Assembly: GCA_905183005.1 (NCBI GenBank)
Contig: CAJJDO010000027.1
Location: 231,918 to 295,917, forward strand
DNA: 64,000 nucleotides
Reading direction: 5' to 3'
DNA from: Paramecium pentaurelia
Taxonomy: Eukaryota > Ciliophora > Oligohymenophorea > Peniculida > Parameciidae
The notes under the pieces were generated by a model that was not told the DNA's origin, ran no database searches, and was given only the letters and a program-made list of their open reading frames with translations. This document shows, in pieces, positions 22,496 through 35,635 of this stretch; within the stretch, counting starts at the first letter, position 1; each line of letters opens with the position of its first letter. The translations under genes were made by a program, and so were the position numbers.

Positions 22496-23449
22496 TCAAT
22501 TATAAATAGAGTCTCCTTCTTCTTATAAGATGGCATTCTTTCTCTTGCATTATCTATAAAGAGTGAAACCAATTGCAAATAAAATTGCCCAACCCCATGC
22601 AAACAATACATATTGCCAATCAAATCCATAAAAGACTCCTACTCATAAATATTTAAATAGAACCTGGTTCTTAATATAAGACTTTTTAGGAATCACAAGA
22701 ATCTTCACAAGTATTACAACCACAAGGCTTTTTGATTTCAAATTGATATGGATCATAAAATTTACCATCGGCAGCCTTTTCAAATGTTTGATTACAATTA
22801 TCAGTGTTAGGCATTAATAAAGAATTTTATTCTGAAAACTCAATAGCAATTAATTATAGAGATGAAGATCTAAATAATTACATCATATCATACACTCCTT
22901 ATTCAGCCTAAAAGGTAAAGAATCCACCAGGAGTCTACATTGCACTGACTTGAGAAGCAAAATTTGTTCTTTTACAAGAAGAAAATACATCCTAATATAA
23001 ATAATATATATTTTACACATGCTACTTAAGGATGTATACGTAAAGTTACAGTCTATACATCAATGGTTCTATTGGGATTCCTTGGATCAGTGACATTTGC
23101 TCTGCCAGTAATTTTAAGAAATTCTCCTTATCTTGGATCACATGAATAAGCACACCAAAATCTTTTCATATTAGCAGCACAACTATATTATATATATTTT
23201 TTATGTATACATATCACATCCATCACCATCACTTCCAAAGGTTGCATCTAATGAGACAAAATCATTTCCAATTCCTTCATCTTATGATTGAGTGCAACAT
23301 ACAGGAGATTTCTCATAGAATTTACAAGCACTCAATTTTTCATTAATCCAGGGTTCCTTATCTGTTTCTATGGGTTAGTTATTTTAATCTAATGTGTATC
23401 CGCATGGTATTCCATAAATACTCTGCATTAATGCTAAAATCCATAACAT
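22496..23449 (-). CDS. stand-alone NPC1 N-terminal sterol-binding domain with one membrane anchor
   Basis: 291 residues with introns at 23183-23210 (28 nt), 22992-23016 (25) and 22639-22663 (25). After a signal peptide (MLWILALMQSIYG) comes the cysteine pattern of the luminal domain of Niemann-Pick C1: PCGYT, YEKSPVCC, CAANMKRFWCAYSCDPRQGE, FLKITGRANVTDP (cf. FLNVT), VACDVFSSCKR, and CGCNTCEDSCDSQK, matching the CSCQDCSxxCG end of that domain. One hydrophobic helix follows (WGWAILFAIGFTLY), then a short basic/acidic tail. The sterol-sensing and RND permease parts of NPC1 are absent. The protein is thus a type I, endosome/lysosome-facing or surface candidate sterol binder. Sterol binding is inferred from family knowledge. 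Alternative acceptors exist for intron 2, and the chosen one best matches the family. Confidence 0.88.
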
Positions 23450-23778
23450 ATTTATATTATAATTAAATGAGTATATTAGATGTAATAATTTATGAATATG
23501 TCTTTTTTTTAAATTCAAAGAATTACTAATAAAATCCTATAATACAGAGAACTTTACATAGAAGAATTCAAAATGAGAAAAAAAGTAGGGAATCTGTAAT
23601 ATAATAGAAATAGAAATTATGAAATAATAAAATATTGATAGAATAACTAATTAGTGGATTCTTATAAATTTTATATAATAAAATAGTTTTCTTATATCAA
23701 AAGAATTTGGAATGTATTATTTTGTAGAATTGAGTCATTAATAAAATATATTGAAAACTTGACTGTTAATTAAATTTA
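23450..23778. other. intergenic, no gene seen
   Basis: 329 bp between the divergent starts of the NPC1-N gene and the CEP350-like gene. It is AT-rich with no convincing frame and presumably contains both promoters. Confidence 0.5.
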
Positions 23779-26360
23779 ATGTAAAACAATTCACCAATCA
23801 AAGGTCGACGTATTTCAAACCAGATTAAGTTGACAGGGAAAGTTCTAAAAAAGAAGACAGCATCAGAAATAGAGATTGTAGGTCCTTCTGGAAGAGATAT
23901 GGATACTAGTGTGGTTGCTAAAATTTAAATAATTTAGTATGAGAATCTGAAATCCCATATGTAACAATGCCAAAGTGAACTAAAAGTTGCAAAGAGTACA
24001 GAAAAGATTAAAAAAAAAAAGTCACTTGATCGTCATGCTGCCATCAAGAAGAGTCAGCAGTTATATAAGAAAAAAAAGAAATCTACAAAAATAAAGAAAA
24101 GTGTTAGTGCAGAAAGAGTTAAGAGTTAAACATTAGAGTTTTCATCTCCAGAATGTGTGCGTCGTAAGAAAGCAGCCACTTTTTTTAATGAAAAACCTAA
24201 TACTCTATAAGATCATCGTGAACGTTTAGGACTTAGTTTCTTAAATAAAATTGGCACTAAGCGAATTGATTAAATTTTAGAGCGTATTTAAGTGATTCTA
24301 TAGAGTTAGGTAATAGGATGTCATCAATAGAACAATCACATCATCCTCCTCTTACTCCTGAAAAACATCGCTTTCCTCAATAATTAAAACATTATATGAA
24401 AGAAAAAAAGAAGTTCTATTCATAATTAGAATCAATAAAATAATAATCAATGTTAGAAAAGAAAAAACATATTGATGAAAATCTACGTTCATTGGCAGAA
24501 ATTGCAAAAAGAAATTCTCTTTCAAATAGCAGATCACCACCTAGAGATAGTACAAATAAAATAAGTGCAAAACCACTTATGTTAAGTTATGTGGCTAATC
24601 GTAAAAGTACTTCACGTAAATCAGGAGTTCCAAAATCTTTGAAAGAACAATTTAAATAATTGGAGGCTCGATATAAAACTTTAAAGAGTAATAGTGATGT
24701 TATATCATTGAGAGAATCTAGAAATTATGAACACGAAATGAAAGAATATGCAGCCAAATGTATTTAAAGATGGTTTAAAGGATATAAAGCTAGAAAACTT
24801 TGGTAAAAGAAGAAATAGAAGAAATTATTAAAATTATAGTAATTGTAATAATTAAAAGATACTGAAATGGCAAGATGGGATAATTTAAAATCATTTCTAT
24901 AAAATCTATAAATTAAGTAAGATATGGTTGTCATGGCAGATTTTATTGAAAGTTTAATTAAATATGCAGATTTCAATAAAGAAAATGTATTATCAAATAA
25001 TATTGAATAACCTCAAATCAAATTAAAACCATAAAAATTGATTATTGAAAAAACTGAAGTGTTTCCCCCTTAAATTGGATAAATTCTATATCTAAGAGGT
25101 GAATTAATTAAAGAGAGAGAAAAGAAAGAAAAATAAATCTTGAAGGATCTCCTTGTTTAAGAACGTATATCTCCTCGTTCTTTTGGTTTGAAAGAGTAAG
25201 AAATATAAAAATGGGGGGAAAAAGAAATGGAAGCATTAGAAAGCAGTAAATAAGCAATTAAAGCTGGTTGGTTTAAAGCTTATGAAACAATTTAAAAGAC
25301 TCAAAAGGATTTAAGATTTGTTTAGAAATTAGGAGATGATCATTTTAGTAAAATGATGCCTGTAAGTGTTAGTTAAAGTAATCTATTGAAAAATTAACTT
25401 AATGATCTTAAAATTAATGTAATTATTATATATAATTTATAGTTATTAAGGGTTAGTTATTCTGAAGAGAATCTTATTGATTAAAAGAAGAAACCACTTT
25501 AACATTCAGAATAATTAGATATTTAAGAATAGCAATTAGTATCATACAATTCAAATTAATCAAATAAGACTCTATCATCATATATCCAAGGTCTAGAAGT
25601 AATATATTACCTAAGTAAGGGATGTTCCATTAGATATGGAAGAATAGGGATAAGTTGAGAATTTGCAGTATGTGTAGACTCATGTTGGCTATGTTAAACA
25701 ATATTTAGAGGATATCAAATTAATAGTTAAAAATCAATATCAGAATCAATTTTTATAAATTATAAATCTGAGTATTGGTCCATCTCCATTTGAAATCTTG
25801 AGATTTTTTAGGTTAACTGAAGAAATGCTAGAATAATCTTTGGATGGTGGATTTATTCATTAAGCAGTTTTGAATTTGGAGATATTTTCAATAAAAGAGA
25901 AGGTTGGAGCAGAAGATGTTTTAGTCAATGAAATGGAAAGAATACATAATAAAGCTATTTTTGATGCATTTAATGAAGCATTAGATTATCATAGACCTTT
26001 TGGTATAAAGGGTAGACCATTACCTTGGAGAAAGAATGTGATATTTAGGCAAGTAAGTTCTGTTGAAGATACACTTGAGAAATCTGCATTAAGGGTTGTA
26101 CAATGGGCTGAAACTTTAAGTGGTATACTATTACCATAAGGTAGTTAAGTGGATAATGATATTTTACCATAAGTTAGAGAAGAAAGATTAGATAAGATGT
26201 TAAAGTAGGAAGTAAATTAGCTATTCAATATTTATAGATATTCGAAACAGATGATAGATGGTAGGAATTTGATGAAGAACATACTGAAGTAGCATTGGAG
26301 TTGAGTGAATTAATATTCAATCATCTCATTACTGAAGTAATTACTGAATTAAGAATTTGA
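23779..26360 (+). CDS. DUF4378-domain protein, CEP350-like
   Basis: About 826 residues. Introns are 24284-24309 (26 nt; an earlier acceptor would give 20 nt), 25419-25442 (24), 25591-25615 (25, GTC donor, least certain) and 26212-26237 (26). The N-third is basic, with K/S-rich microtubule-binding-like stretches. A mid-protein IQ-like helix reads CIQRWFKGYKARKLW. The C-terminal ~200 residues fit the DUF4378 fold found in centrosomal CEP350 (CAP350) and in plant LONGIFOLIA/TRM proteins: AIFDAFNEALDYHRPFGIKG, RPLPWRKN, and a final helix LELSELIFNHLITEVITEL. A centriole/basal-body or cortical microtubule role is inferred from the family. There is no catalytic domain. Codon use is like the neighbours. 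Confidence 0.75.
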
Positions 26361-26441
26361 TATATTATTTTATATTTAAATTATATCTCATTTAAATTTT
26401 ATAATAATATATATATATAAGAATTAATTAAATGTATTTCA

Positions 26442-26791
26442 TCAAAAAGGATTATTGCTATTTTTATTATTTTCATTAATCATAAATAATTTAGGTGTTA
26501 TAAAAGTACCTTAACTGACAGGAAGTTTGAAGTTCTTCCTTATAATATCTTATTTTAAAATAGCTTTTTATTAAGGTTTTAAACCAGTAAATTTCATGTT
26601 TCTGATAGTATCATCAGTTAAAAGAGTTGTTGAATGCTCTTTTTTTAAAATTCTTTTCATACCTGAAGATTTTTCACTTTTTAATCTAATAAGTTCTGTT
26701 TTTTGTTCTAAAATTTTAGTATCTGATTTTTATTCTAAAGTTCTTAATGTATATTCTGATTTTATTTCTGGTTTTTCAATTCTTTTAAATG

Positions 26792-26831
<40 letters not shown>

Positions 26832-28261
26832 CTTTTTTATATCTAATTATATTTGATAATTTTACTTGCTCCTGTAGATTCTTAATATAATATTCCTGCA
26901 TACTCTATAAATTTATCATACTCTTCCTCATATTATTCTAAAGGATAGACTTTTTCAAAATTTCCAATATTCTAATTTTCATATTAATCTCTAATTTCTT
27001 AACATTATTTTATTAACTTTTATTTTTCTTCAAAAGTCAATTTAGTTGGTTTATTTGTCAACATTCTTTATTAAAGTATTTATTTTTCTTAATTTATAAT
27101 TTCCTATTTAGCCTTTTGAGTACAATTCATTAAAATCAAAGACTATGAAATCAATTATCTTTTTATGGTTGCATCTAATGGAGTATCAGTTGTAAAACTA
27201 GGTGAATGATTAACTTCTAATAAATAAGGTTTTAATTTATGATCCAAAATAACATCCATACCTAAAACTTCAAAACACATATTATTCATATGATTATTTG
27301 GTTAACAAGATTTATATTAATGAGCTAAAATAGGTTATACAGCACAAAATGTCTTAATCATCATTTTTTTAATTGTATTCCATAATTAATCAACATTCTC
27401 ACCTCTACTTTTTAGCAATTCAAAAACACTAGTCATACTTCTCTTATGTCCAACATCCATTTATTTATCACTCTAATTAAATACAAAATTTTCATTATCT
27501 TTATTAACAGCATAATTTGTTAAATGCATACAAATATTATCCAAATTATCTTTACCAGGTTTCTTGTATTACTCAGTTGCAAATCTAGCTAAACCTTCTT
27601 TAAAAATATATATTCTTAAAGGATCACAACCAGCTAATAATACATAAATTCTAAGATCGAACTTTAAACCATCAATTAAATAAGGTTTGCTCAAATATCT
27701 TTAAGCAACATAATGTTCATGAATCGAAAGACCTTCAGCATCCTTAACTAACATTATTCCCTTCCCTTAACATGAAGCTTCAGGTTTTATGATAAAAGTT
27801 CTATTCTTGCCAATATTTGCTCTAAAATCACTTAATTCTGCTGGCAATAACCAAGTGTAAGGGAAGTAATTATATGCTTAAGGAAACTATTTATGCATCT
27901 TCATGAGGTTCCTTCCCAAATGGTTTTTACGAGCTAAGGTATACATTCCAGGGAAATGATTAACTTTTTAATGGGCTAAATAGTTTGATTGACTAATTAC
28001 CATTCATTCTGCCTAAAAGATCAGAAAAGACTGCTCCATCAGTCCACCATACATCCCAATTGGTTGCATTCTCTTCTTTTTAAATCTTCCAATTTAACAT
28101 CTTTTTACCAACATATCTAATCACAGGGTATTAAGAACCTATAAGAAGATATATAGATAATTTGTACTAGAAACATTTATTATTAATTTCTCTTTGCTTT
28201 TCTTAACCTTATTTTTTGGTTTGGTTACCTCTTGTTATGTTTAACTATCGTCTTATTACAT
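26442..28261 (-). CDS. tubulin-tyrosine-ligase-like (TTLL) polyglutamylase family enzyme
   Basis: 580 residues with introns at 28139-28167 (29 nt), 27976-28000 (25) and 26843-26865 (23). TTL-domain blocks occur in order: VNHFPGMYTLARKNHLGRNL, FPYTWLLPAE, TFIIKPEASCQGKGI, HYVAQRYLSKPYLIDGLKFD, LRIYVLL, ICMHLTNYAVNK, and LGMDVILDHKLKPYLLEVNH followed by SPSF. ATP-binding Lys (IIKP), QxY, and the E/N of LLEVNHSPS are present, so it should be an active ATP-grasp ligase. In this family the substrate is the tubulin tail, usually glutamylated (TTLL4/5/6/13 type), in cilia or the cortex. After the third intron comes a run of 12 Gln (26793-26828), then a basic C-tail (for example MKRILKKEHS), probably microtubule-binding. 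Confidence 0.92.
26793..26828 (-). repeat. (TAA)12 tract encoding polyglutamine
   Basis: Twelve consecutive TAA codons on the minus strand, inside the TTLL gene just after its third intron, encode Q12. All are the same codon, so this is a pure trinucleotide microsatellite that is likely length-polymorphic. Confidence 0.9.
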
Positions 28262-28286
28262 AGTATAAATAATTAATAAATAAAAT

Positions 28287-31200
28287 TCATAACAATTATT
28301 AATAAGTAGATATTAATAATCTATTTTTGAAACTCTGATAGATTCTTTTCCCTAATTCCTGATGCAATCCCAAATTTAATAAACTGATAGCACTAGGAAT
28401 ACATTACTAAATTTCTTTAAGAGAGTATTTTATTATTACATTTTTACAATTTTTCATACTCTAAAAATATAAATGAAACTTATTTCTCTTTTCTTAATAA
28501 AAAATAGAAACATAAACTTGAGTTGGTTTCATTGTAAAAATTAATCTTTTCAATAACACATATTAATATTACTATGATAAAAATAAAGATTTACTTTAAA
28601 TGCAGCATATTATTTATAATTAGCATTTACTTTGATTAATTAAGGACATTTCTCATCTCCTAAAACATCTTAAACAATGAATGTACTTGGATTCAATTTC
28701 AATTACTTTTTCAATTTATTCAACATATAAACTGAACACTTTTATATATCTGATTATATGAATTCATATGAATCTACAAAATAATCTTTAAGTTTAAGAT
28801 TTTATAGATTTCTTCTTTCATCATAATAATAGCTATATAGAACCTTACGTAACATTAATTTAAAATTAACTACTTTAGATTCTTCGAATAAAGTAATTCT
28901 TTAATAAAGTTAAAAGTTCTAGCTCTCATTCAATCTGATGGGAATACACAATTTAAACATATCTAATGGTTTACGGACATTTTCTACAAATACTTCAAAT
29001 AATGCATTGACTTCATTACCCAAATAAACAACTTAAGTGTATAAATTTTCTCTTAAAACTCCTTAAAAAGAATCAAGATTAAAAATGAAATGATTTTATG
29101 AGTTTTTAGTAATACTTATTTTATCCATAAGAGTTTCCCAAATCTTAATTTCAAATGTAGAAATCATATCAAGATTATTCTTTCTTATGAGTATTTGATT
29201 AAAAAATAGATTTTTATCATTTTAATAGTAATTTTCCCTACTTCCTTGATTTGAGATTCGTGGACTTTATTTAAAAAATATACTCTTATCAATATGAGGA
29301 TTATTTTTTTAATTAGGCAATAACAATCTCATTTTATTTTGATTTCCAATTGAATTTTATACACTATGTTGTTTGGCAATTTATTTTTTCAAAAAGATTG
29401 GTGGTTATGTAGAGGATCTTAAATTTAATCTACTTGAATCACTGAAAGATTCAAATAATTTATTTGTCTCATCATAAGGTTTTTCAAGCAATTCATCTTC
29501 ATTATTAATTGATAGTTTGCTTTCTGTTAATTTTTATAATTCCAAAAAAGGAATTGCTCTAGCTTGACTTTTCATTTCACTATAAAAATCTTCAAATTCA
29601 TCTGGATGATTGAGAGCCATTTAATAAATGTTACTTATTTCTGAGAATTTCCATCTATTAATATAAAATTAATCAATAGTTTCTTTTGTGACTAAACAAG
29701 ATGGAAAAATAGATTCAAGAAATTCTGGATTCATTTATTAGAAATCACTCTATTAAATATAACAACTGAAATTTCTACAAGTTTATGGAATATATAATCC
29801 AATTTAAAATTTATTAATAGACAAATATGAGACAGTAATAATTACATACATTTAATTTATAACTTTAGTAGTTTTATATATAAATTTTTATCCTCTAAAT
29901 ATTGGTGTTAACATAGAAGTATTTTTTAGAATTCTACTAGCTTCAGCTGGTAATTATAAATTTTCAATTTAAATATCCATCATTTAAGTTTATGATTTCT
30001 TGCGAAATACACTATCATTCAATAATATTGATAATTTTGGTTAGGATGATTTAACATTTTATTATTCTTCTAAGATATTACTTCCATAAGTAACTTCAGT
30101 AAATGTATTATGTAGATCATATTTTGATTAATTGATAATATATGATAATGGTATTTTAATTCCATGATAAGTATTGGTTCTGTAACATATTAAATAAGCT
30201 GTCAAAATGTTCAGAATATCATGTAACATTTAATCATTAAAACAAGAATTAAGATCAACTTTAGGACAGATACTTTTAATATCTGCTAGATCTAATACTA
30301 ATTTGAATATTTTAGTTCTACTTTCCTATGGAGTTATCTAAAAGTAAAAGTATGTACGTATTCCATTCTCTTGATCAAGATAAAATTGATTAAATTAATA
30401 GACTTCACATTCTACAAATACTTTTCCAATATTACTTACTCTACTTTAAGTATTAAAAGTTTTCCTATGAAAATAAGTATTCATAAAATATCTCAAACGA
30501 CTTGATGATATTAAAGTTAATTTCAATTACTATTTAAAATAATAGAAAAGGATAGTCTATTTCAATAGTCTTTGATTTTCATTACTTATAAATTACAAAG
30601 GATCAGTAATGTACATTAACAAAAATTAATCTAATGCACTATATTTATCTCTATTTCTCTCTTCCATAGTAATTTATTACCTTTTAAATTTTAAATCCTT
30701 TCCAATTAATCTATGTTATATTTTAGATTATGATTTTATTTGATAACCTAATAATTAAGTTTTATTAAAGATGTGCAATATCTTTTCCATATCTTAAAGT
30801 TGATGTATTGTTCTATAATATTTAAGTCTTTGATTAGGTTTATATATCCTAATTTTAATTTGTAACTATTGTTATTCAATCAATTCATGCATATTCTTTT
30901 TCAGAATTATCAAATCTTACTTAGCTTACTGATCACTTAAATATAATAATTTAGTATCAAACACTTTTTTTTCTTTGAAACATACTTCAACTTTAAAATA
31001 AAAATTGTTTTCTTTATAATAGAATTTATTTCTATTAATATTGAACATACTTCTATAATATTTGAATGATTTCCCTTCTAAAACATTTTCTTCATAATTT
31101 TATTATTAATCTTGTACAACAATGGACAATTTAAGATTCTCCTCAGTATTCATTTGATAATTGTTTTCATCAATTGCTAACTAGGCCATTCTCTCTGAAT

Positions 31201-32689
31201 AAATTAAAAAATTTGTATTAGTCAAAGGTAATATTTCTCCAGCTTATAATTGTTAATATATCTCATTGTGTATAAAAATATCATAATGATCAATTCTTTT
31301 TAAATATCGATCCAATAATATGAATGTATGTCTGAAATCATAATTAAGCAATTCTTAAATTAATGATTATTTTTGTAGTATTTCTTTATGTATTAATAAT
31401 AAATTTATAATCTCTAGTTTCTATTATCTATTAGGCAATCGCATACCAAAATCAATATGAATCTCTTTCTTAATGTTATTTCCATCTTTATTATTAATAA
31501 TTAGAAAGCTTTTAGATTCTTATATAATTATTTATCCTGTAAGTAAAGTGTTATTTTGCTTAAGAATTAAATTAAGTGCAAAATAATTATCTGGATATTC
31601 ATTAATATATTCTTAAATTTCTGATTTAATGTTTATACCTTTAGGTGGAAAATATGGTTACATATTCATTTCATGATTGAATTTAATAATAGGACCTTCT
31701 TTTGGTTCATAATCCTGATAATCATCTAAATTAGCTAATTAAAATTCTGGGAAATATTCTTGAAACAATTAAATTTCAGATTAAGACCTATCTTTATATT
31801 CCTAAAATTCTTCTAAACTTTTCTTAGATTAAGGTGGTTCATATATTTCCTTTTATTATCTTCTAGCAAATTCAGAAATTGATTGGCTACCTATTTTTGG
31901 AACCAAACTATTTCTAATAAATGCCTATGAAGAGATAATGAGTTAAGAACTTGGACAAATCATAGTGTTTCTATTATTGATTGATGTATATTATTTTTTT
32001 GAATGTCTTTAAATAGATTATTTAATATATTCTATTTCAGAGCTATCCTAAAATGATTTCTAATTAATTAATAGTTATTTTTAATCTTATTAAGATATAT
32101 TTTCATGAGAATATTCAGATTCTTAGATGACAATACTTTATTCATGAATAAAATCTTCATTATATAATTAGTGTCTCTTTAATTTAGAAAAAGTGATTTT
32201 ATTTTATTGTTAATATTTAATGGGTTCATTTTTGAATTGCTTAAGTATCATAATTCTCTTTCTTTCTTTTTGAATCTTCTTATTTTTATCTAATTTAGTA
32301 CCATCAATAATTTAATCTAGTAATTTTTTATTGATGGCATCCTTCATTGTAATTAATTTATAGCCAACAACTGATCTTATTAAATAATAATGATTTTTAA
32401 GACAATACATTAATTTAACTACAATTTTTGAAGCAAAATCATTTTTTGAGAATACTATAGTTTTACATATATAAGGTTCATAGAGATTCTACTATTTACA
32501 ATATATACTTAGAAGACCATTGAAATTTTCTAAACGATCTTAGGAAAACCATTTCTAATATTCATCAAGATAACTAATAAAATTATTGATTTTAAAATTC
32601 AAATGATATTACTATTAATCATTTTACAATTAGAAGTAGACAACTAATTATAATGCAATAATAGATTATTAATCAGTAAAGATATTCAT
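28287..32689 (-). CDS. very large protein of unknown family, 1,459 residues
   Basis: One table-6 frame is open for over 4 kb from the ATG at 32689. A single 23-nt intron (28572-28594) near the end removes a TGA and adds about 95 residues. The product is basic and rich in Y, I, L, N, Q and K, with no signal peptide, no obvious membrane helix and few cysteines. Beta-strand-like segments alternate with Q/S-rich linkers, for example VEVCFKEKKVFDTKLLYL and VVYLGNEVNALFEVFVENVR, which might be C2- or immunoglobulin-like modules. No catalytic motif is recognised. It follows the TTLL gene's start by 25 bp (tandem, same strand). Its ATG lies 17 bp inside the predicted end of the upstream gene, so the start may be slightly downstream. 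Confidence 0.8.
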
Positions 32690-35020
32690 TATATGTTATA
32701 ATTAATGTCCTTAAAATTACACAAATGAAATTACTTAATATTTAAGGATATTTGGTAAATGATGATGATGTTTATTAATCTTCATCTGTTTAATTATTTT
32801 AAAATTCATTGTCGCTAAAGGCACATATTGAGATATTAGATAATTTCCATATTTTAATTTCATTATCAAAGAAGAGTTTACACAAAAAATATAATTCTTG
32901 TTCTGGAAGATTATAAAAGTCAACAATTATTTATACTAACTAATATATAATTATTATAATATTTTACTGTTTTAGCTTTGTTTGTACTGATCTATTCAGC
33001 TTCATTGTTTTTGAGTTCTTTAACAATCTAGTCAAATCTGCCTCCTTTCCTTATAGAATTCTTAAGTTCTTTGACTGATACTTTCATACTGGATCTATTG
33101 GTTTAGATATTATCGAATTTATCACTACAAATAACTAGACTCTATGGTTTTGAAGTAGAAATAGGAGTAAATTCAATTGTTTAAATAGTTCTAATTTTTC
33201 TGATATTAGATTTGTATCTTCTAAAATATAATTAAATGGTTTTAGCTGCCATATTCAACTATTCAATTGTATATATATTCAATAAGTCTGTGTAAATATT
33301 CTCACTATATTCTGTAATTTCAGTTTACATATTCTATATAAGAGGAACCTGAACTTATTATTAAGAAATTTAATGTTATTATGCCAATATTGATTCAGTT
33401 GTAGGCACTCTGATTTCATCTAATTATGGTTATATGATAAGATCTTAAACTGTTTACATTTTGAGTATCTTTTATTCACTTGATTATATATCAGATTTAT
33501 TATGAAATATTTATGTGGTTTATTTGTTTAATATTCTAGATACAAGTCTATTTGATTTAATTTTCTTTTTATTTATAATAATTCTTTCAGTTTGATTTCC
33601 TTATTAGCTCTATTTCTTTAATTGAATATGTTCAGACTTAAATTATGGTCTCATAAGCATCATTTCATTTATAGGTTCAGTTTTGAGTTGAGTGTCTTAT
33701 AATTAAACTCTATAATTTTAAAATAAAATTTTTACTTCAATTTATCCATATGATTTCCTATAATTTAACTGGTTTTATGGGAATGCATTAACATGGACAT
33801 TCTTGGTGAAAATAATTTATCTTAAGGGAGTAAGGATTAATTAATTTAAGTAGATGTTGCTCTTGTTGATAATTTCTTGTTTTTTATTTAAAAAGTTTTT
33901 TCTTGATTTTCATAATATTCATCTATTTATAATTAATTAGAAATAGTCTTCAATTTGACTTCATATTCTTATCTAACTTTTTTAACATATTCAGGCATTT
34001 AATATTTAGTTGAATGTGATGATAATTATCTTACTATTTATTAATAAGATTTAACTTATGTTTACATATGATGCTATCAATATTGAATATAAATATAATA
34101 CATCAAAATTATTATTTGGTTTAAGTGTTACAACTTTACGTAATAATTCTTATCCAACATCTTTTTAAAGATCAGCTTTAAATTATTGAAAATCTACTTT
34201 CTCTTATCCCATTATCATTTCAAATTCCATCTTTTAACTTAATTTTTCATATTTATCTCTAGCCTTAATAGTTGTTTATGCATCAGGTCCAAATATCAAT
34301 TCCTATATTTACCAAGCCTTGTAAAGATTTCTCAATGATTCTCTTTCAAATCCAACTTTAAATTATGATTTTCCTATATAATAGAATGCTCTTGCTAACA
34401 TCATAAATGATTTTTTGTATTCTTAATGAAATTCCTCTTTTGTCAAAGTACCCAAAGAATCAAATGTAATTCCCAATCTTTACAAAATGTCAACTAATTT
34501 ATTACATTAATCTAACATATCATCTTTACGATGCATCATTCTACAAACCTCACTACCATGAAATAGTAATTATGCATATAACTTTAATACTTACTTATCA
34601 TCTTCACATATATTCACTCTTTTTGTATATGAAAATTTCTCCATAAAAGGTAATACATCTCTTAGATTCATCCAAGCCTTTTAAAATTACCCTTACTATT
34701 CATACAATTATGAAATCTATAGTATTGCATGTCCTCTTGATTTAACAAAAGTATTTGTATAAAATATACCACTTGTTATTGATATTGGTGTAGTAATCTA
34801 CAGATTCTAATCAATCCAATACCTCTTTTGCTCTATTAAAAAACATTTCTGCTTATGTATTATTTCCTTATTTCAAAAGTAGTCTTCCATCTTTGATCAA
34901 TGTATTTGCAAAATCTACAGCTGCATTCACTACAAGAGGAGATTCCCATCCATTTTAAGATAGTGTTTGCATATAAAACCTTTCTAATCTCTAAAGATTC
35001 AACAATTGACCTGATTACAT
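32673..35020 (-). CDS. helical (TPR-like) protein with an IQ motif
   Basis: 748 residues in the favoured model. Introns are 34798-34822 (25 nt), 34034-34055 (22, GTT donor), 33710-33735 (26) and 32940-32967 (28). The first ~350 residues are helix pairs of TPR-like character (ARAFYYIGKSQFKVGFERES, KAWMNLRDVLPF). The middle is K/Q/S-rich. An IQ calmodulin-binding helix follows: AAKTIQLYFRRYKSNIRKI. Skipping the last intron would end the protein at a TGA at 32920-32922. Splicing it extends a plausible C-terminus (VDFYNLPEQELYFLCKLFF) to 32673. A role with calmodulin or centrin is inferred only from the IQ motif. The 17-nt overlap with the next gene's start is unusual and may mean that one end is mispredicted. 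Confidence 0.7.
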
Positions 35021-35066
35021 ATTTATATTAATTTAATGAGAGAAGCTCATGAAATTTTATTATATA

Positions 35067-35534
35067 TCAATTTTAGACTTTAGATTTAATTACAATTCTA
35101 ATATTCTTTTATCTTTAGTCTCCCAATCTTTATAGAACATTCTCCCATTATTCCTTTACATTCTATTAAATGTTATAAATCTTCTCACTCCTCTCTGTCT
35201 ACAATTAATTCTTAATGTCACTTGAATATTGAATAGACAAACCCTTTATTTCTTTTAATTTCAATCCATTTAAAAATAATTGATACTCCTTATCCTTTGT
35301 ATTACTTGCTATTAATCGACAACATTTTCTTAACATTTAATTTAATTATCGTCCTATATATTTCTAATTCTAATCTAATATTCTTTTATTTGATCCAAGA
35401 TTTTTCTATATATACAATTTCAAAAATTCTGGAATTCTCTATTTATTAATTGAATAACAAGGTCCTTTATTCTTTTGTATAACAAAGAATTAACGTTTAT
35501 CAAATATTTCTTAAAATGTCAATTCGTTAAACAT
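35067..35534 (-). CDS. hypothetical protein, 155 residues
   Basis: An intronless table-6 frame beginning MFNELTFQEIFDKRQFFVIQ and ending at TGA 35067-35069. It is basic (KCC, KRILDQNQK) with a C-terminal helix rich in Q, K and E. The start lies 101 bp from the upstream gene's stop and the stop lies 46 bp from the IQ-protein start, the tight tandem spacing typical here. Size and basic charge would suit a mitochondrial ribosomal protein or an RNA-binding protein, but no family motif is visible. Composition (E, D, K, R, G first-position purines) supports real coding. Confidence 0.65.
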
Positions 35535-35635
35535 ATTTATGTTACATTAAGTTTCACTCAAAAAAACAATTAGACATGTTCCTATATATTTTTTATTAAT
35601 TTGAATTGGAATTCAAAATAATTTAAGATAATAAA

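Noticed and set aside
32735..32926. Small minus frame ending in His-rich sequence
   Set aside because: It overlaps, in another frame, the favoured C-terminal exon of the IQ-motif protein, whose composition is better.
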